Origin: an uncultured Pseudomonadota bacterium
GTDB taxonomy: Bacteria; Desulfobacterota_B; Binatia; UBA9968
NCBI GenBank assembly: GCA_946478635.1
Contig: CAMLCX010000069.1
Span: forward strand, 1-14,516
Reading direction: 5' to 3'
Length of the DNA stretch: 14,516 nt
Under the pieces are notes generated by a model, which had not been told where the DNA came from, did not search any database, and was given only the letters and a program-made list of their open reading frames with translations. Each line of letters starts with the position of its first letter. Positions within the stretch are counted from its first letter, which is position 1. This document shows positions 1 to 7,628 of this stretch, piece after piece. The position numbers and the translations under genes are program-made.

Positions 1-342
1 CGCGAGCGACGGATTGAAATGGAAGTCGTCGTCGACGCGTACAACGCCGAGGAGCGGGCGATGAGTTGGTATTGCTACCTTGAGGATAGGCTGAAATTCC
101 CCTTCAAAGCTCGCTGCAAATCCAAGCGCGAGATCTCCCCGTTGCGGGTCGGGGAAGATGTTGCTGTCGTGGGGATGGCTCCCGAAACGGAGTGTGAATC
201 CAAAATGTTTGTTCGCGTGCGGTGGAGTGACCGCAGACTGGCGGTGCCACTGTCACAATTGGAACCAAGGGGGGCGGATGCGACAACCAGAGAGGCGGTT
301 GGGGACTGGCACTACTGGGTGGTGCGCGGTTATCAATTCTGA
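1..342 (+). CDS. CcbP-like calcium-binding protein (5' partial)
   Basis: This is a small soluble protein that I recognise as the CcbP-type calcium-binding family, best known from the Anabaena calcium buffer protein tied to heterocyst differentiation. The sequence shows the family pattern: VDAYNAEERAMSWYCYLED near the N-terminus, a PFKARC segment, a V-rich beta region ending in LAVPLSQLEP, and a terminal GDWHYWV block. The acidic residues scattered through it would be the calcium ligands (inference). The first ATG is at 19, but the frame is open to base 1 and the upstream codons (RERRIE) look like family sequence. No ribosome binding site precedes the ATG, so the true start probably lies outside the window. 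The DUF4236 gene follows 45 bases later on the same strand. The family call is fairly firm. The role in this organism is unknown. Confidence 0.72.
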   Translation, partial: RERRIEMEVVVDAYNAEERAMSWYCYLEDRLKFPFKARCKSKREISPLRVGEDVAVVGMAPETECESKMFVRVRWSDRRLAVPLSQLEPRGADATTREAVGDWHYWVVRGYQF

Positions 343-387
343 CCGAGAGGGCGCAGTGCTAGGTCAAAGTCGCGATTAGGTGGTTCG

Positions 388-669
388 ATGGGTTTCTACA
401 TTCGAAAGAGCTTTAAGCTGGGTCCGCTTCGCTTCAACCTGAGCAAGTCCGGTGTCGGGATGTCGGCGGGGGTCAAGGGCGCGCGCGTGGGGATCAACGC
501 AAAGGGGAAAAAGTATGTTCACGTCGGGCGCGGCGGGATCTACTACCGCCAGAGTCTGGAGGACGGTCCGCACGGCGAACCCGGTTCCCAAGGCCCTGGC
601 ATCGGGTGGTCCACTCTGCTCGTCATTCTCGCCGCTCTATTCGTTCTGTACTGGATCTCGAATTTGTGA
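388..669 (+). CDS. DUF4236 domain-containing small membrane protein
   Basis: This is a 93-residue protein of unknown function. Residues 1-55 match the DUF4236 pattern I know: MGFYIRKSFKLGPLRFNLSKSGVG, then a glycine- and lysine-rich stretch with VGINAKGKKY and a YYR ending. A short Gly/Pro-rich linker follows. Residues of about 72-91 (WSTLLVILAALFVLYWI) form one hydrophobic helix, so the protein is probably anchored in the inner membrane by its tail. The ATG is preceded by AGGTGG at a good distance, which supports this start. In other bacteria DUF4236 is often fused to membrane helices or peptidase-like domains, but its function is not established. It lies between the CcbP-like gene and a permease that has its own promoter, so no functional link is implied. 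Confidence 0.75.
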   Translation: MGFYIRKSFKLGPLRFNLSKSGVGMSAGVKGARVGINAKGKKYVHVGRGGIYYRQSLEDGPHGEPGSQGPGIGWSTLLVILAALFVLYWISNL

Positions 670-730
670 TCGAGAACGGCTTTACCATCTTTTGCCGCCG
701 CTGATTTCTAACCGCAGATAACTCTTCCGT

Positions 731-760
731 TTGACAGAGAACAACGGCGGCGGCTACATT
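731..760 (+). promoter_or_regulatory. Candidate sigma-70 promoter for the permease
   Basis: A perfect -35 box TTGACA (731-736) is followed, after 18 bases, by TACATT (755-760), which matches four of six bases of the -10 consensus. Transcription would begin near 767, about 25 bases before the permease ATG. No other gene lies between this site and the ATG at 792. Seen by eye only. Confidence 0.5.
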
Positions 761-791
761 CGGCCAAAATTTTTACCCGGGAATTCGCTAT

Positions 792-2339
792 ATGCCCCAA
801 ACTTCTTTTAACCCGCCCTGGTTTGTGCGCAAGGATCTCGACGGCTTTTTCGGTCTGATGATCGACAATCTTATTCAATTGATATTGATCGTCACGCTGT
901 GCCGCGAACTGATCCGGCTGCCGGACGAATATATTTTTGGCAGGATCCTGCCCGGCGCGGCGATTTCGATTCTCGTTGGCAATTTTTTTTATGCCTGGCA
1001 GGCGCGCCGGCTCGCGCGGGAAACCGGGCGCGAGGATATCACGGCGCTGCCCTACGGCATCAACACCGTTAGTCTCTTTGCGTATGTCTTTTTCATCATG
1101 CTGCCGATCGTTCAGGAAACCAACGATCCGGTTTGGGCATGGAAGGTGGGGCTGGTGGCGTGCTTTTTGAACGGAGTCATTGAAATTGCCGGCGCATTCG
1201 TCGCCGAGGCCGTGCGCCGGGTGACGCCGCGCGCGGCGCTCCTGTCCGCTTTGGCGGGGATCGCGATCACGTTCATCTCCATGGACTTCACGTTCAAGAT
1301 TTTCGCCCAGCCGCTGGTTGCGCTTGTCCCGATGGCGGTGATTTTCATCGCCTACTTCTCGCATCAAAGATTGCCGTTCGGTTTGCCGGGAGGCATGGTG
1401 GCGATCGCGATTGGAACAGCGCTGGGTTGGGCGCTCGGCACCATGAATGGGAAGGCGCTCGCGATCAACCCGTCGCTTTCTCTCCCCGCATTCGCCGGAG
1501 GATCGCTCTGGGAAGCGCTCATGAATCCGGCGTTTCTTAATTATTTTTCGGTGATTTTGCCGATGGGAATATTTAACGTGGTCGGCTCGCTGCAAAACAT
1601 CGAAAGCGCCGAGGCCGCCGGCGACCGCTTTCGAACGTTCCCTTCGCTCATGGCCAATGGCATCGGTTCGGTCGTCGCCGCATTGTTCGGCAGCGTGTTT
1701 CCGACGACAATTTACATCGGCCATCCGGGTTGGAAGCGGCTCGGCGCGCGCTCCGGTTATTCGGCGTTGAATGGGATCTTTATCAGCGCGCTGTGTCTCA
1801 CCGGATCCATTCAGTCCGTGCTTGGACTCATACCACTCGAAGCCGGCGTAGGGATTCTTCTTTACATCGGTATCATCATCGTCGCCCAGGCATTTCAGGA
1901 AACTCCCAGGGAACATGCGCCGGCCGTGGCATTGGGCATCGTACCGGCGCTGGCGGGTTGGGGATTGATGATGGTTGAGACCGGCCTACGAGCCGGGGGA
2001 ACTTCACTGTTTCAGGTTGGTCTGGGCAAATTCACTCAGGAAAGCATTGCGATCCACGGTATGATTTCGCTCGAGCGCGGCTTCATTTTCACCTCGATGA
2101 TTCTCGCGGCGATCGGCGTGGCGCTGATCGAACGGCAATTCGCGCGCGCCGCCACGTGGGCGCTGGCCGCCGCCCTGCTTTCAAGTTTTGGCATTATTCA
2201 CGCCTACGATGTTACGCCGGGAGGCATCACCAGCCGCTTTGGTTTCATGGCCGCGCCCGAGTTTTTTTTCGCTTACCTGCTTTTGGCGGCGCTGTTCGTG
2301 GCCGTTGCGATAACGTCGCGTGGCCAAGAAAAGGGTTGA
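792..2339 (+). CDS. NCS2-like permease (xanthine/uracil permease superfamily)
   Basis: This is an inner-membrane transporter of 515 residues with about 12 or more hydrophobic helices. It resembles the nucleobase/ascorbate NCS2 (AzgA-like) superfamily. Recognisable points are TALPYGINT at residues 84-92, before a long helix, and the ESAEAAGD segment at 271-278, which falls where NCS2 proteins carry their acidic substrate-binding motif. FPTTIYIGHPG follows at 303-313, then GARSGYSALNG, which parallels the G-R-[ST]-G segment after the second half-helix in the family. The motifs are not those of the well-studied uracil, xanthine or adenine carriers, so the substrate cannot be named. The ATG start is preceded by a weak GGGA. 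The gene is alone, with its own promoter, and its stop lies 9 bases from the end of the oppositely oriented phosphatase gene. No purine or pyrimidine catabolic gene is beside it. Confidence 0.72.
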   Translation: MPQTSFNPPWFVRKDLDGFFGLMIDNLIQLILIVTLCRELIRLPDEYIFGRILPGAAISILVGNFFYAWQARRLARETGREDITALPYGINTVSLFAYVFFIMLPIVQETNDPVWAWKVGLVACFLNGVIEIAGAFVAEAVRRVTPRAALLSALAGIAITFISMDFTFKIFAQPLVALVPMAVIFIAYFSHQRLPFGLPGGMVAIAIGTALGWALGTMNGKALAINPSLSLPAFAGGSLWEALMNPAFLNYFSVILPMGIFNVVGSLQNIESAEAAGDRFRTFPSLMANGIGSVVAALFGSVFPTTIYIGHPGWKRLGARSGYSALNGIFISALCLTGSIQSVLGLIPLEAGVGILLYIGIIIVAQAFQETPREHAPAVALGIVPALAGWGLMMVETGLRAGGTSLFQVGLGKFTQESIAIHGMISLERGFIFTSMILAAIGVALIERQFARAATWALAAALLSSFGIIHAYDVTPGGITSRFGFMAAPEFFFAYLLLAALFVAVAITSRGQEKG

Positions 2340-2348
2340 CGACCGCGG

Positions 2349-2978
2349 TTACGTTTGGGAATCGACTGATGGAGCGGAAAACTCCCGGCTATTGACGTGG
2401 GTGATCGACCAGCCGCTCGCCGCGTCGTGGCTCAAACGCGTGACGCTGCCCGGATCGAGGTGAAAGGTGCGGTAGTCGTTCAGGTGTGTTCCGGTGATGC
2501 GGCAGACGATGCCCAAAATGGGGAAGTTGTGACTGACGACGACGATGTGTTCTGCTTCGAGATGGCGCCGCACGATTTGATTCAAGCCGCTCCATGCCCG
2601 TTCGGCGACGTCGGCGAGCCGCTCGCCGCCGGGCACCCGGATCTCCGCCGGTTCGGTGCGCCAGCGCGCCAGGAACTCGGCATACCGGGTCTTGATTTCG
2701 TTGAACGTAAGCCCCTCGAGCTCGCCATGATCCAGTTCGCGCAGCTCCTCCTCGACCAGCACCGGTAAATCATGTGGCTCGCTGATCAGCTCGGCGGTCT
2801 GGCGCGCGCGTTGCAAATGGCTTGAATAAATCGCATGGAGATTTTCCTTGCCGAGCAGCGCGGCAGTTTGCTCAGCCTGCCGGATGCCGGCATCGCTCAG
2901 GGTCCGATCGGACGATCCCTGGCATCGTCCTTGTAGATTCCAGTCGGTGGCGCCGTGGCGAACTAAGACGATTTGCAT
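2349..2978 (-). CDS. Histidine phosphatase family protein (phosphoglycerate mutase-like)
   Basis: This is a cytoplasmic phosphatase or mutase of the histidine phosphatase superfamily, 209 residues, the usual size for GpmB/CobC-like enzymes. The catalytic RHG motif is at residues 7-9 (H8 would be phosphorylated). The second phosphate-pocket arginine is R57 in SSHLQRARQTAE. The acid residue lies in LRELDHGELEGL (about E81), and the second histidine is H150 in VVVSHNFPI. All catalytic residues are therefore present. The substrate is open: members include phosphoglycerate mutases, alpha-ribazole phosphatases and broad-range sugar phosphatases, and no cobalamin gene is nearby. It lies 83 bases downstream of ppiD on the same strand, so it may be co-transcribed with it. 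The ATG has only a weak ribosome binding site. Confidence 0.85.
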   Translation of the reverse strand: MQIVLVRHGATDWNLQGRCQGSSDRTLSDAGIRQAEQTAALLGKENLHAIYSSHLQRARQTAELISEPHDLPVLVEEELRELDHGELEGLTFNEIKTRYAEFLARWRTEPAEIRVPGGERLADVAERAWSGLNQIVRRHLEAEHIVVVSHNFPILGIVCRITGTHLNDYRTFHLDPGSVTRLSHDAASGWSITHVNSREFSAPSVDSQT

Positions 2979-3061
2979 GACGAGATGCTCAAAGCGAATG
3001 ATTGAAAAAATCCCGGATGCTTCGAAGCGCGAGCAAATGCGCGCGCCTCGCGGGGAACTTG

Positions 3062-4969
3062 TTAACTCTCCTCGAGGAAAGCCGTGTTGAGATTGATCTT
3101 TGCCTTGCTCTTCAGCCCTTCCATGAACTTGACGAGGGCGTGCTGCCGGTTTTCGGCGACCGTTTGTTTTTTGATCGACTCCTTATCCTTTTCGAACTGC
3201 TCCATGTCGGCGCCCCGGCCTTCCTTAAACGCCAGAATGTAAACCGCGTCCTTTTGGCTGTAGAGCTTGTCCGGGATGGGTTTTTGCTCCGACAGGGTGA
3301 TCGGCCCTGCTCTCATTTCCGCCAGATCGCCAACTTTAGGTATCTGCTGCGCACTGCGCAAAAACAGGCCGGTCTCGTCGAGTTTTAAATTGTTTGACTG
3401 CGCCACTTTGACAAGGTCTCTTTCTTTTTTGAGTTGATCGAGGAGTTCGTTGCCACGTTGGAGCGCCGCTTCGTAGGCCTTGGATTCCTTGAGCGCCTTC
3501 TCGATCTGTCCGCTGACGCTCTCCAGCGGGGGCACCGCGGGTTCCTTGCGTTGTTTGAGGCGCAACAAATAATACGCATCCTTGCCTTCGACGATGGGGC
3601 TCGTGTCCTTCGCACCCAGCGCGAATGCGTTCTTGTAAAATTCTTGATTCTCGCCGATCTCCGGCACGATTTGACCGTTGGCAAACAAGCTTGTGAGTTT
3701 GAGTGAGGCGCGGCTTGCCTGAGCGAGATCATTGAAGGTGCTGCCGGACAGCGCTTTTTCGCGATCGCTATCGGCCAGTTTAGCCGCCTCGCGTTTTGCC
3801 TTGTCGGTTTTCAAAGTCTTGGTGATTTCAGCGCTGGCTTCCTTGAGCGTCAATGTTTTCTCTTCCTTGATGTCCTCCACTTTGAAAATTTGAAAACCGG
3901 CGGGGGATTCGATCGGATCGCTCACCGCCCCTTTGGGCAGACTGAAAATAGTCTTCTCCATGAGCGGCGGCAATTGTCCTGCCGCAACCCAACCGATATC
4001 GCCACCTTTGGCCGCCGTGGGATCGTTCGACTCTCGTTTCGCGAGAGCAGCAAAGTCTTTGCCGGCGCGCGCATCCTTAACCACCGCGGCGGCATGGGCG
4101 TGGTTCGCTAGTTTTTGTTGGTCATCGGCCGGCCCCGTGCCGATCGAGATATAACGAACTTTGGCTTCTTTTGGCTTGTGAAACTGGGTGTTCAGATTTG
4201 TCTTGTAATATTCCTCGATTTCCTTTTCGCTCACTCCGACTGCCGAGGTGTACTGGTCGAAGGGATAGGAAAGATATTCGATCTGTATCCTTAACGGTTC
4301 TTTGAACGAATCCCTATTCCGCTCATAGTATTTTTTGATGTCGTCGTCGGTGAGTTTCACCTGGGACGCGAAATCGCCGATCGGCAGCTTTAGGAAATGC
4401 AGATTGATCTTTTCCTGCTCGATGCGATAGCGTTCGCGCACCTCGGCATCGGTGACATGAACGGCGTCGAGAACCACGCTGTAAACCCGCTGGACGGTCA
4501 ACTGCTCGCGCTGATCTTCTTCGAATTGGCCGGGCAGAAGTCGATTCGCTTGGAGAAGCTGCAAATAGCGCTCTTTGCTGAACCGCCCGCCTATTTGAAA
4601 CTCCGGTGCCTGGGCGAGATGATTGGCAAGATCGTCGTCGGTTGCGGTAAGGCCGAGACGGCGCGCTTCCTGGAGCACGAGTTTTTTCTGGATCAACGAT
4701 TCAATCAAGTTGCCTTTGATGTTGAGACCCTTGACCATCTCCGGTGTTAACGACCCCTTGAGAAGCTCGCGGTAGCGCTGGACTTCGCGCTCGTATTGAA
4801 GCGCGAATTCGCGCTGGGTGATGGGTTCGCCGTTGATCTCGGCCACGTCGGCGCGGGCCGGATCGCGAAATTTACCGCTGCCAACAAACAGCGCAAAACT
4901 TACAATGATGGCGCCGAGAAACAAAATAATGACCCAATTGCGTTTTCGCTTGCGTAAAAAATCCAGCAT
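3062..4969 (-). CDS. ppiD: PpiD/SurA-type periplasmic peptidyl-prolyl cis-trans isomerase
   Basis: This is a membrane-anchored periplasmic folding factor of about 635 residues, close to E. coli PpiD (623). It begins MLDFLRKRKRN, and one hydrophobic helix follows at residues 12-30, the usual PpiD inner-membrane anchor. A SurA-like chaperone region follows (about 40-200: VAEINGEPITQREF, then LIESLIQKKLVLQEA). Two similar linker units sit at about 210-235 and 250-275 (DIKKYYERNRDSF and EIEEYYKTNLNTQF). A parvulin domain lies at about 269-369, with FAALAKRESNDPTAAKGGDIGW and the SPAGFQIFKV ending. The C-terminal third is helical. The frame stays open 36 codons upstream to 5077, but this ATG has GAGAGG about 10 bases before it and the longer start would lie upstream of the likely promoter. 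It is divergent from mreB. Confidence 0.88.
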   Translation of the reverse strand: MLDFLRKRKRNWVIILFLGAIIVSFALFVGSGKFRDPARADVAEINGEPITQREFALQYEREVQRYRELLKGSLTPEMVKGLNIKGNLIESLIQKKLVLQEARRLGLTATDDDLANHLAQAPEFQIGGRFSKERYLQLLQANRLLPGQFEEDQREQLTVQRVYSVVLDAVHVTDAEVRERYRIEQEKINLHFLKLPIGDFASQVKLTDDDIKKYYERNRDSFKEPLRIQIEYLSYPFDQYTSAVGVSEKEIEEYYKTNLNTQFHKPKEAKVRYISIGTGPADDQQKLANHAHAAAVVKDARAGKDFAALAKRESNDPTAAKGGDIGWVAAGQLPPLMEKTIFSLPKGAVSDPIESPAGFQIFKVEDIKEEKTLTLKEASAEITKTLKTDKAKREAAKLADSDREKALSGSTFNDLAQASRASLKLTSLFANGQIVPEIGENQEFYKNAFALGAKDTSPIVEGKDAYYLLRLKQRKEPAVPPLESVSGQIEKALKESKAYEAALQRGNELLDQLKKERDLVKVAQSNNLKLDETGLFLRSAQQIPKVGDLAEMRAGPITLSEQKPIPDKLYSQKDAVYILAFKEGRGADMEQFEKDKESIKKQTVAENRQHALVKFMEGLKSKAKINLNTAFLEES

Positions 4970-5014
4970 TGATGCGCGGACCTCTCGTAGAAATTCGGTC
5001 AAAAAAGTCCAGGT

Positions 5015-5043
5015 ATGATAGAAAATGGTGTTCACCAATGCAA
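5015..5043 (-). promoter_or_regulatory. Candidate promoter for ppiD
   Basis: Read on the minus strand, TTGCAT (5043-5038) is followed after 17 bases by TATCAT (5020-5015), which matches five of six bases of the -10 consensus. Transcription would begin around 5008, giving a leader of about 39 bases before the ppiD ATG at 4969. The -35 box matches only three of six bases. Seen by eye only. Confidence 0.4.
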
Positions 5044-5062
5044 ACTCGCCGCGTTCCGATAG

Positions 5063-6202
<1,140 letters not shown>

Positions 6203-6255
6203 GCTGACGTCGGCATCCATCCTGATGGTTGGTGTTGGTGACCATCGAGCCTGCC

Positions 6256-7089
6256 ATGCTCGCTTTTCTGCGTAGAAATCAAGTCCCGCTCAGCTGCTGT
6301 TTTTGTCTCGTTTTATCGATTTATATCATCAGCGCCAGCGCGCGCGGCCAATTGAAGAACGAGCCGCTCGGCGCCGTGCTCATGTGGATCATGCGCCCGC
6401 TGCAAATCGCCGCGCAGGGGACGGTCAGCTGGATCGGCGGGCTACAGGATTACTATGACACTCTGGCGGGATTCCGATCGGAAAACGCGCGACTCAGGAA
6501 ACGCGTTCAGACTCTCGAGATCGAAAGGCAAAAACTCCTCGAGGCCCAGGCGACCAACAGCAGCCTGAAGCAGCTGCTCGACCTGCGCAGTCACTTATCC
6601 GGTACGGCGATCACCGCATCGATCATTGCCAACAGCGCGACCAGCTGGTTTCAAAGTTGTCAGCTCAATAAAGGCAGCGCCGACGGCGTGCGCAAAGGCA
6701 TGGCCGTAGTCACCCCTCTCGGTGTCGTCGGCCAGGTGGTTGCCGTGACGCCGCGCACGGCGAAAGTTTTGTTGCTGACCGATCCCAACAGCGGCATCGA
6801 CGTGCTGGTTCAGCGCACACGCGCGCGCGGCATCGTTTCCGGATCGCTGGAGAATGGCACCGTGCTCAAATACGTGAAACGGAGTGAGGACGTGCAAGAA
6901 GGCGATCGGTTGATCACGTCGGGAACGGACGGTGTGTTTCCCAAAGGCATGATGGTCGGTGCCGTGATCAAAGTGCTGAAACAACATATCGGTTTGTTCC
7001 AGTTCATCGAAGTTCTTCCGGCGGTCCAAGCCGCGCGCGTCGAAGACGTCCTGGTCGTCTCGGCGGCGAATAGCACGGAAAAAAACTGA
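6256..7089 (+). CDS. mreC: Rod shape-determining protein MreC
   Basis: MreC is a periplasmic scaffold anchored in the inner membrane. It links MreB filaments to PBP2/RodA and activates wall synthesis. The sequence shows a short cytoplasmic start, a hydrophobic anchor at residues 11-28, a coiled coil at about 66-110 (SENARLRKRVQTLEIERQK, then LKQLLDLRSHL), and a beta-rich C-terminal domain with GVVGQVVAVTPRTAKVLLLTDPNSGIDV and the closing RVEDVLVV. The length (277 residues) is normal. The start is uncertain: the frame is open to TTG 6229, and GTG codons at 6232 and 6238 are also possible. I chose ATG 6256 because it places the anchor near the N-terminus, though the ribosome binding site is weak. 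It follows mreB by 53 bases. Confidence 0.93.
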   Translation: MLAFLRRNQVPLSCCFCLVLSIYIISASARGQLKNEPLGAVLMWIMRPLQIAAQGTVSWIGGLQDYYDTLAGFRSENARLRKRVQTLEIERQKLLEAQATNSSLKQLLDLRSHLSGTAITASIIANSATSWFQSCQLNKGSADGVRKGMAVVTPLGVVGQVVAVTPRTAKVLLLTDPNSGIDVLVQRTRARGIVSGSLENGTVLKYVKRSEDVQEGDRLITSGTDGVFPKGMMVGAVIKVLKQHIGLFQFIEVLPAVQAARVEDVLVVSAANSTEKN

Positions 7090-7119
7090 GTCTAGGGCCG
7101 TAGCCGCCAGCGACTTTCC

Positions 7120-7623
7120 ATGAGACTTTTTCTTTTGTATTTTTTCATCGGGATTTTTCTCATTCTGCTCCAATCCACCTTCCTGCATCTGTTGCCGTTT
7201 GGTCCCGTGGTGCCGGACCTCGTGTTGGTTTTGTGCGTCTACCTCGGCTTGCATCATCCGACAACGGGCGCCGCAATGGGTTCTTTTGTCTTGGGTTATG
7301 CGGTGGACGTCGCTTCCAGCCGCATGCTGGGGTTCAATGCCTTCGCTATGACGCTGGTCTTTTTGTCGGTCTATTTCAGCTCCCGTACGATCTGGCTCCA
7401 CCACCCGGTCGTCAGTTCCCTGATCGTACTGTTTGCCGCGCTGGTTAAAGGATTGGCGATGGTGCTGGTCTGGGTCATTTTTCTCAGAACGGAGGGTTTC
7501 TGGATGGGCGCGGGACGGTATATAATTGGTGAGGCTCTTTGGGCGGCGGCGCTTGCGCCGCTGTTATTTTCCCTGTTCCGGCGCTGCGAGAATTATTTCA
7601 AGAAATTCGGCGCCGTAGTTTAG
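7120..7623 (+). CDS. mreD: Rod shape-determining protein MreD
   Basis: MreD is a small integral inner-membrane protein that works with MreC in the elongation complex. The 167-residue product has about five hydrophobic helices, beginning LFLLYFFIGIFLILLQ, and ends in a basic tail (RRCENYFKKF). The family pattern includes FGPVVPDLVLVLCVYLGL, then GAAMGSFVLGYAVDVASSRMLGFNAF, where the D and the LG-N are the conserved positions of MreD. It starts 30 bases after mreC and ends 5 bases before mrdA. No strong ribosome binding site is visible, so translation may depend on neighbouring genes in the same transcript. Confidence 0.92.
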   Translation: MRLFLLYFFIGIFLILLQSTFLHLLPFGPVVPDLVLVLCVYLGLHHPTTGAAMGSFVLGYAVDVASSRMLGFNAFAMTLVFLSVYFSSRTIWLHHPVVSSLIVLFAALVKGLAMVLVWVIFLRTEGFWMGAGRYIIGEALWAAALAPLLFSLFRRCENYFKKFGAVV

Positions 7624-7628
7624 CGGTC

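Noticed and set aside
708..1916. A 402-codon open frame on the minus strand opposite the permease
   Set aside because: It is rich in Arg, His, Asp and Gln with no recognisable domain, and it mirrors a clear membrane protein on the other strand. This is the usual antisense shadow of GC-rich hydrophobic coding.
2979..3061. A possible terminator between ppiD and the phosphatase gene on the minus strand
   Set aside because: A CGCGAG/CTCGCG stem and a six-T run (at 3010-3005) are present, but about 17 bases separate them and the stem has a 13-base loop. This is too poor to call, and read-through remains likely.
3530..4345. Two similar linker units in PpiD as a sign of a novel duplication
   Set aside because: The repeated D/E-I-x-x-Y-Y-x-x-N pattern before the parvulin domain is, as I recall it, common in PpiD-like proteins, so it is not unusual.
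3433..4750. Several short plus-strand frames inside ppiD
   Set aside because: They are antisense shadows of a firm PpiD reading frame and show no independent motifs.
6595..7404. A 269-codon minus-strand frame across mreC and mreD
   Set aside because: Its composition is charged and low in hydrophobic residues, and it runs across two firmly identified genes on the other strand. No ribosome binding site or family match is apparent.
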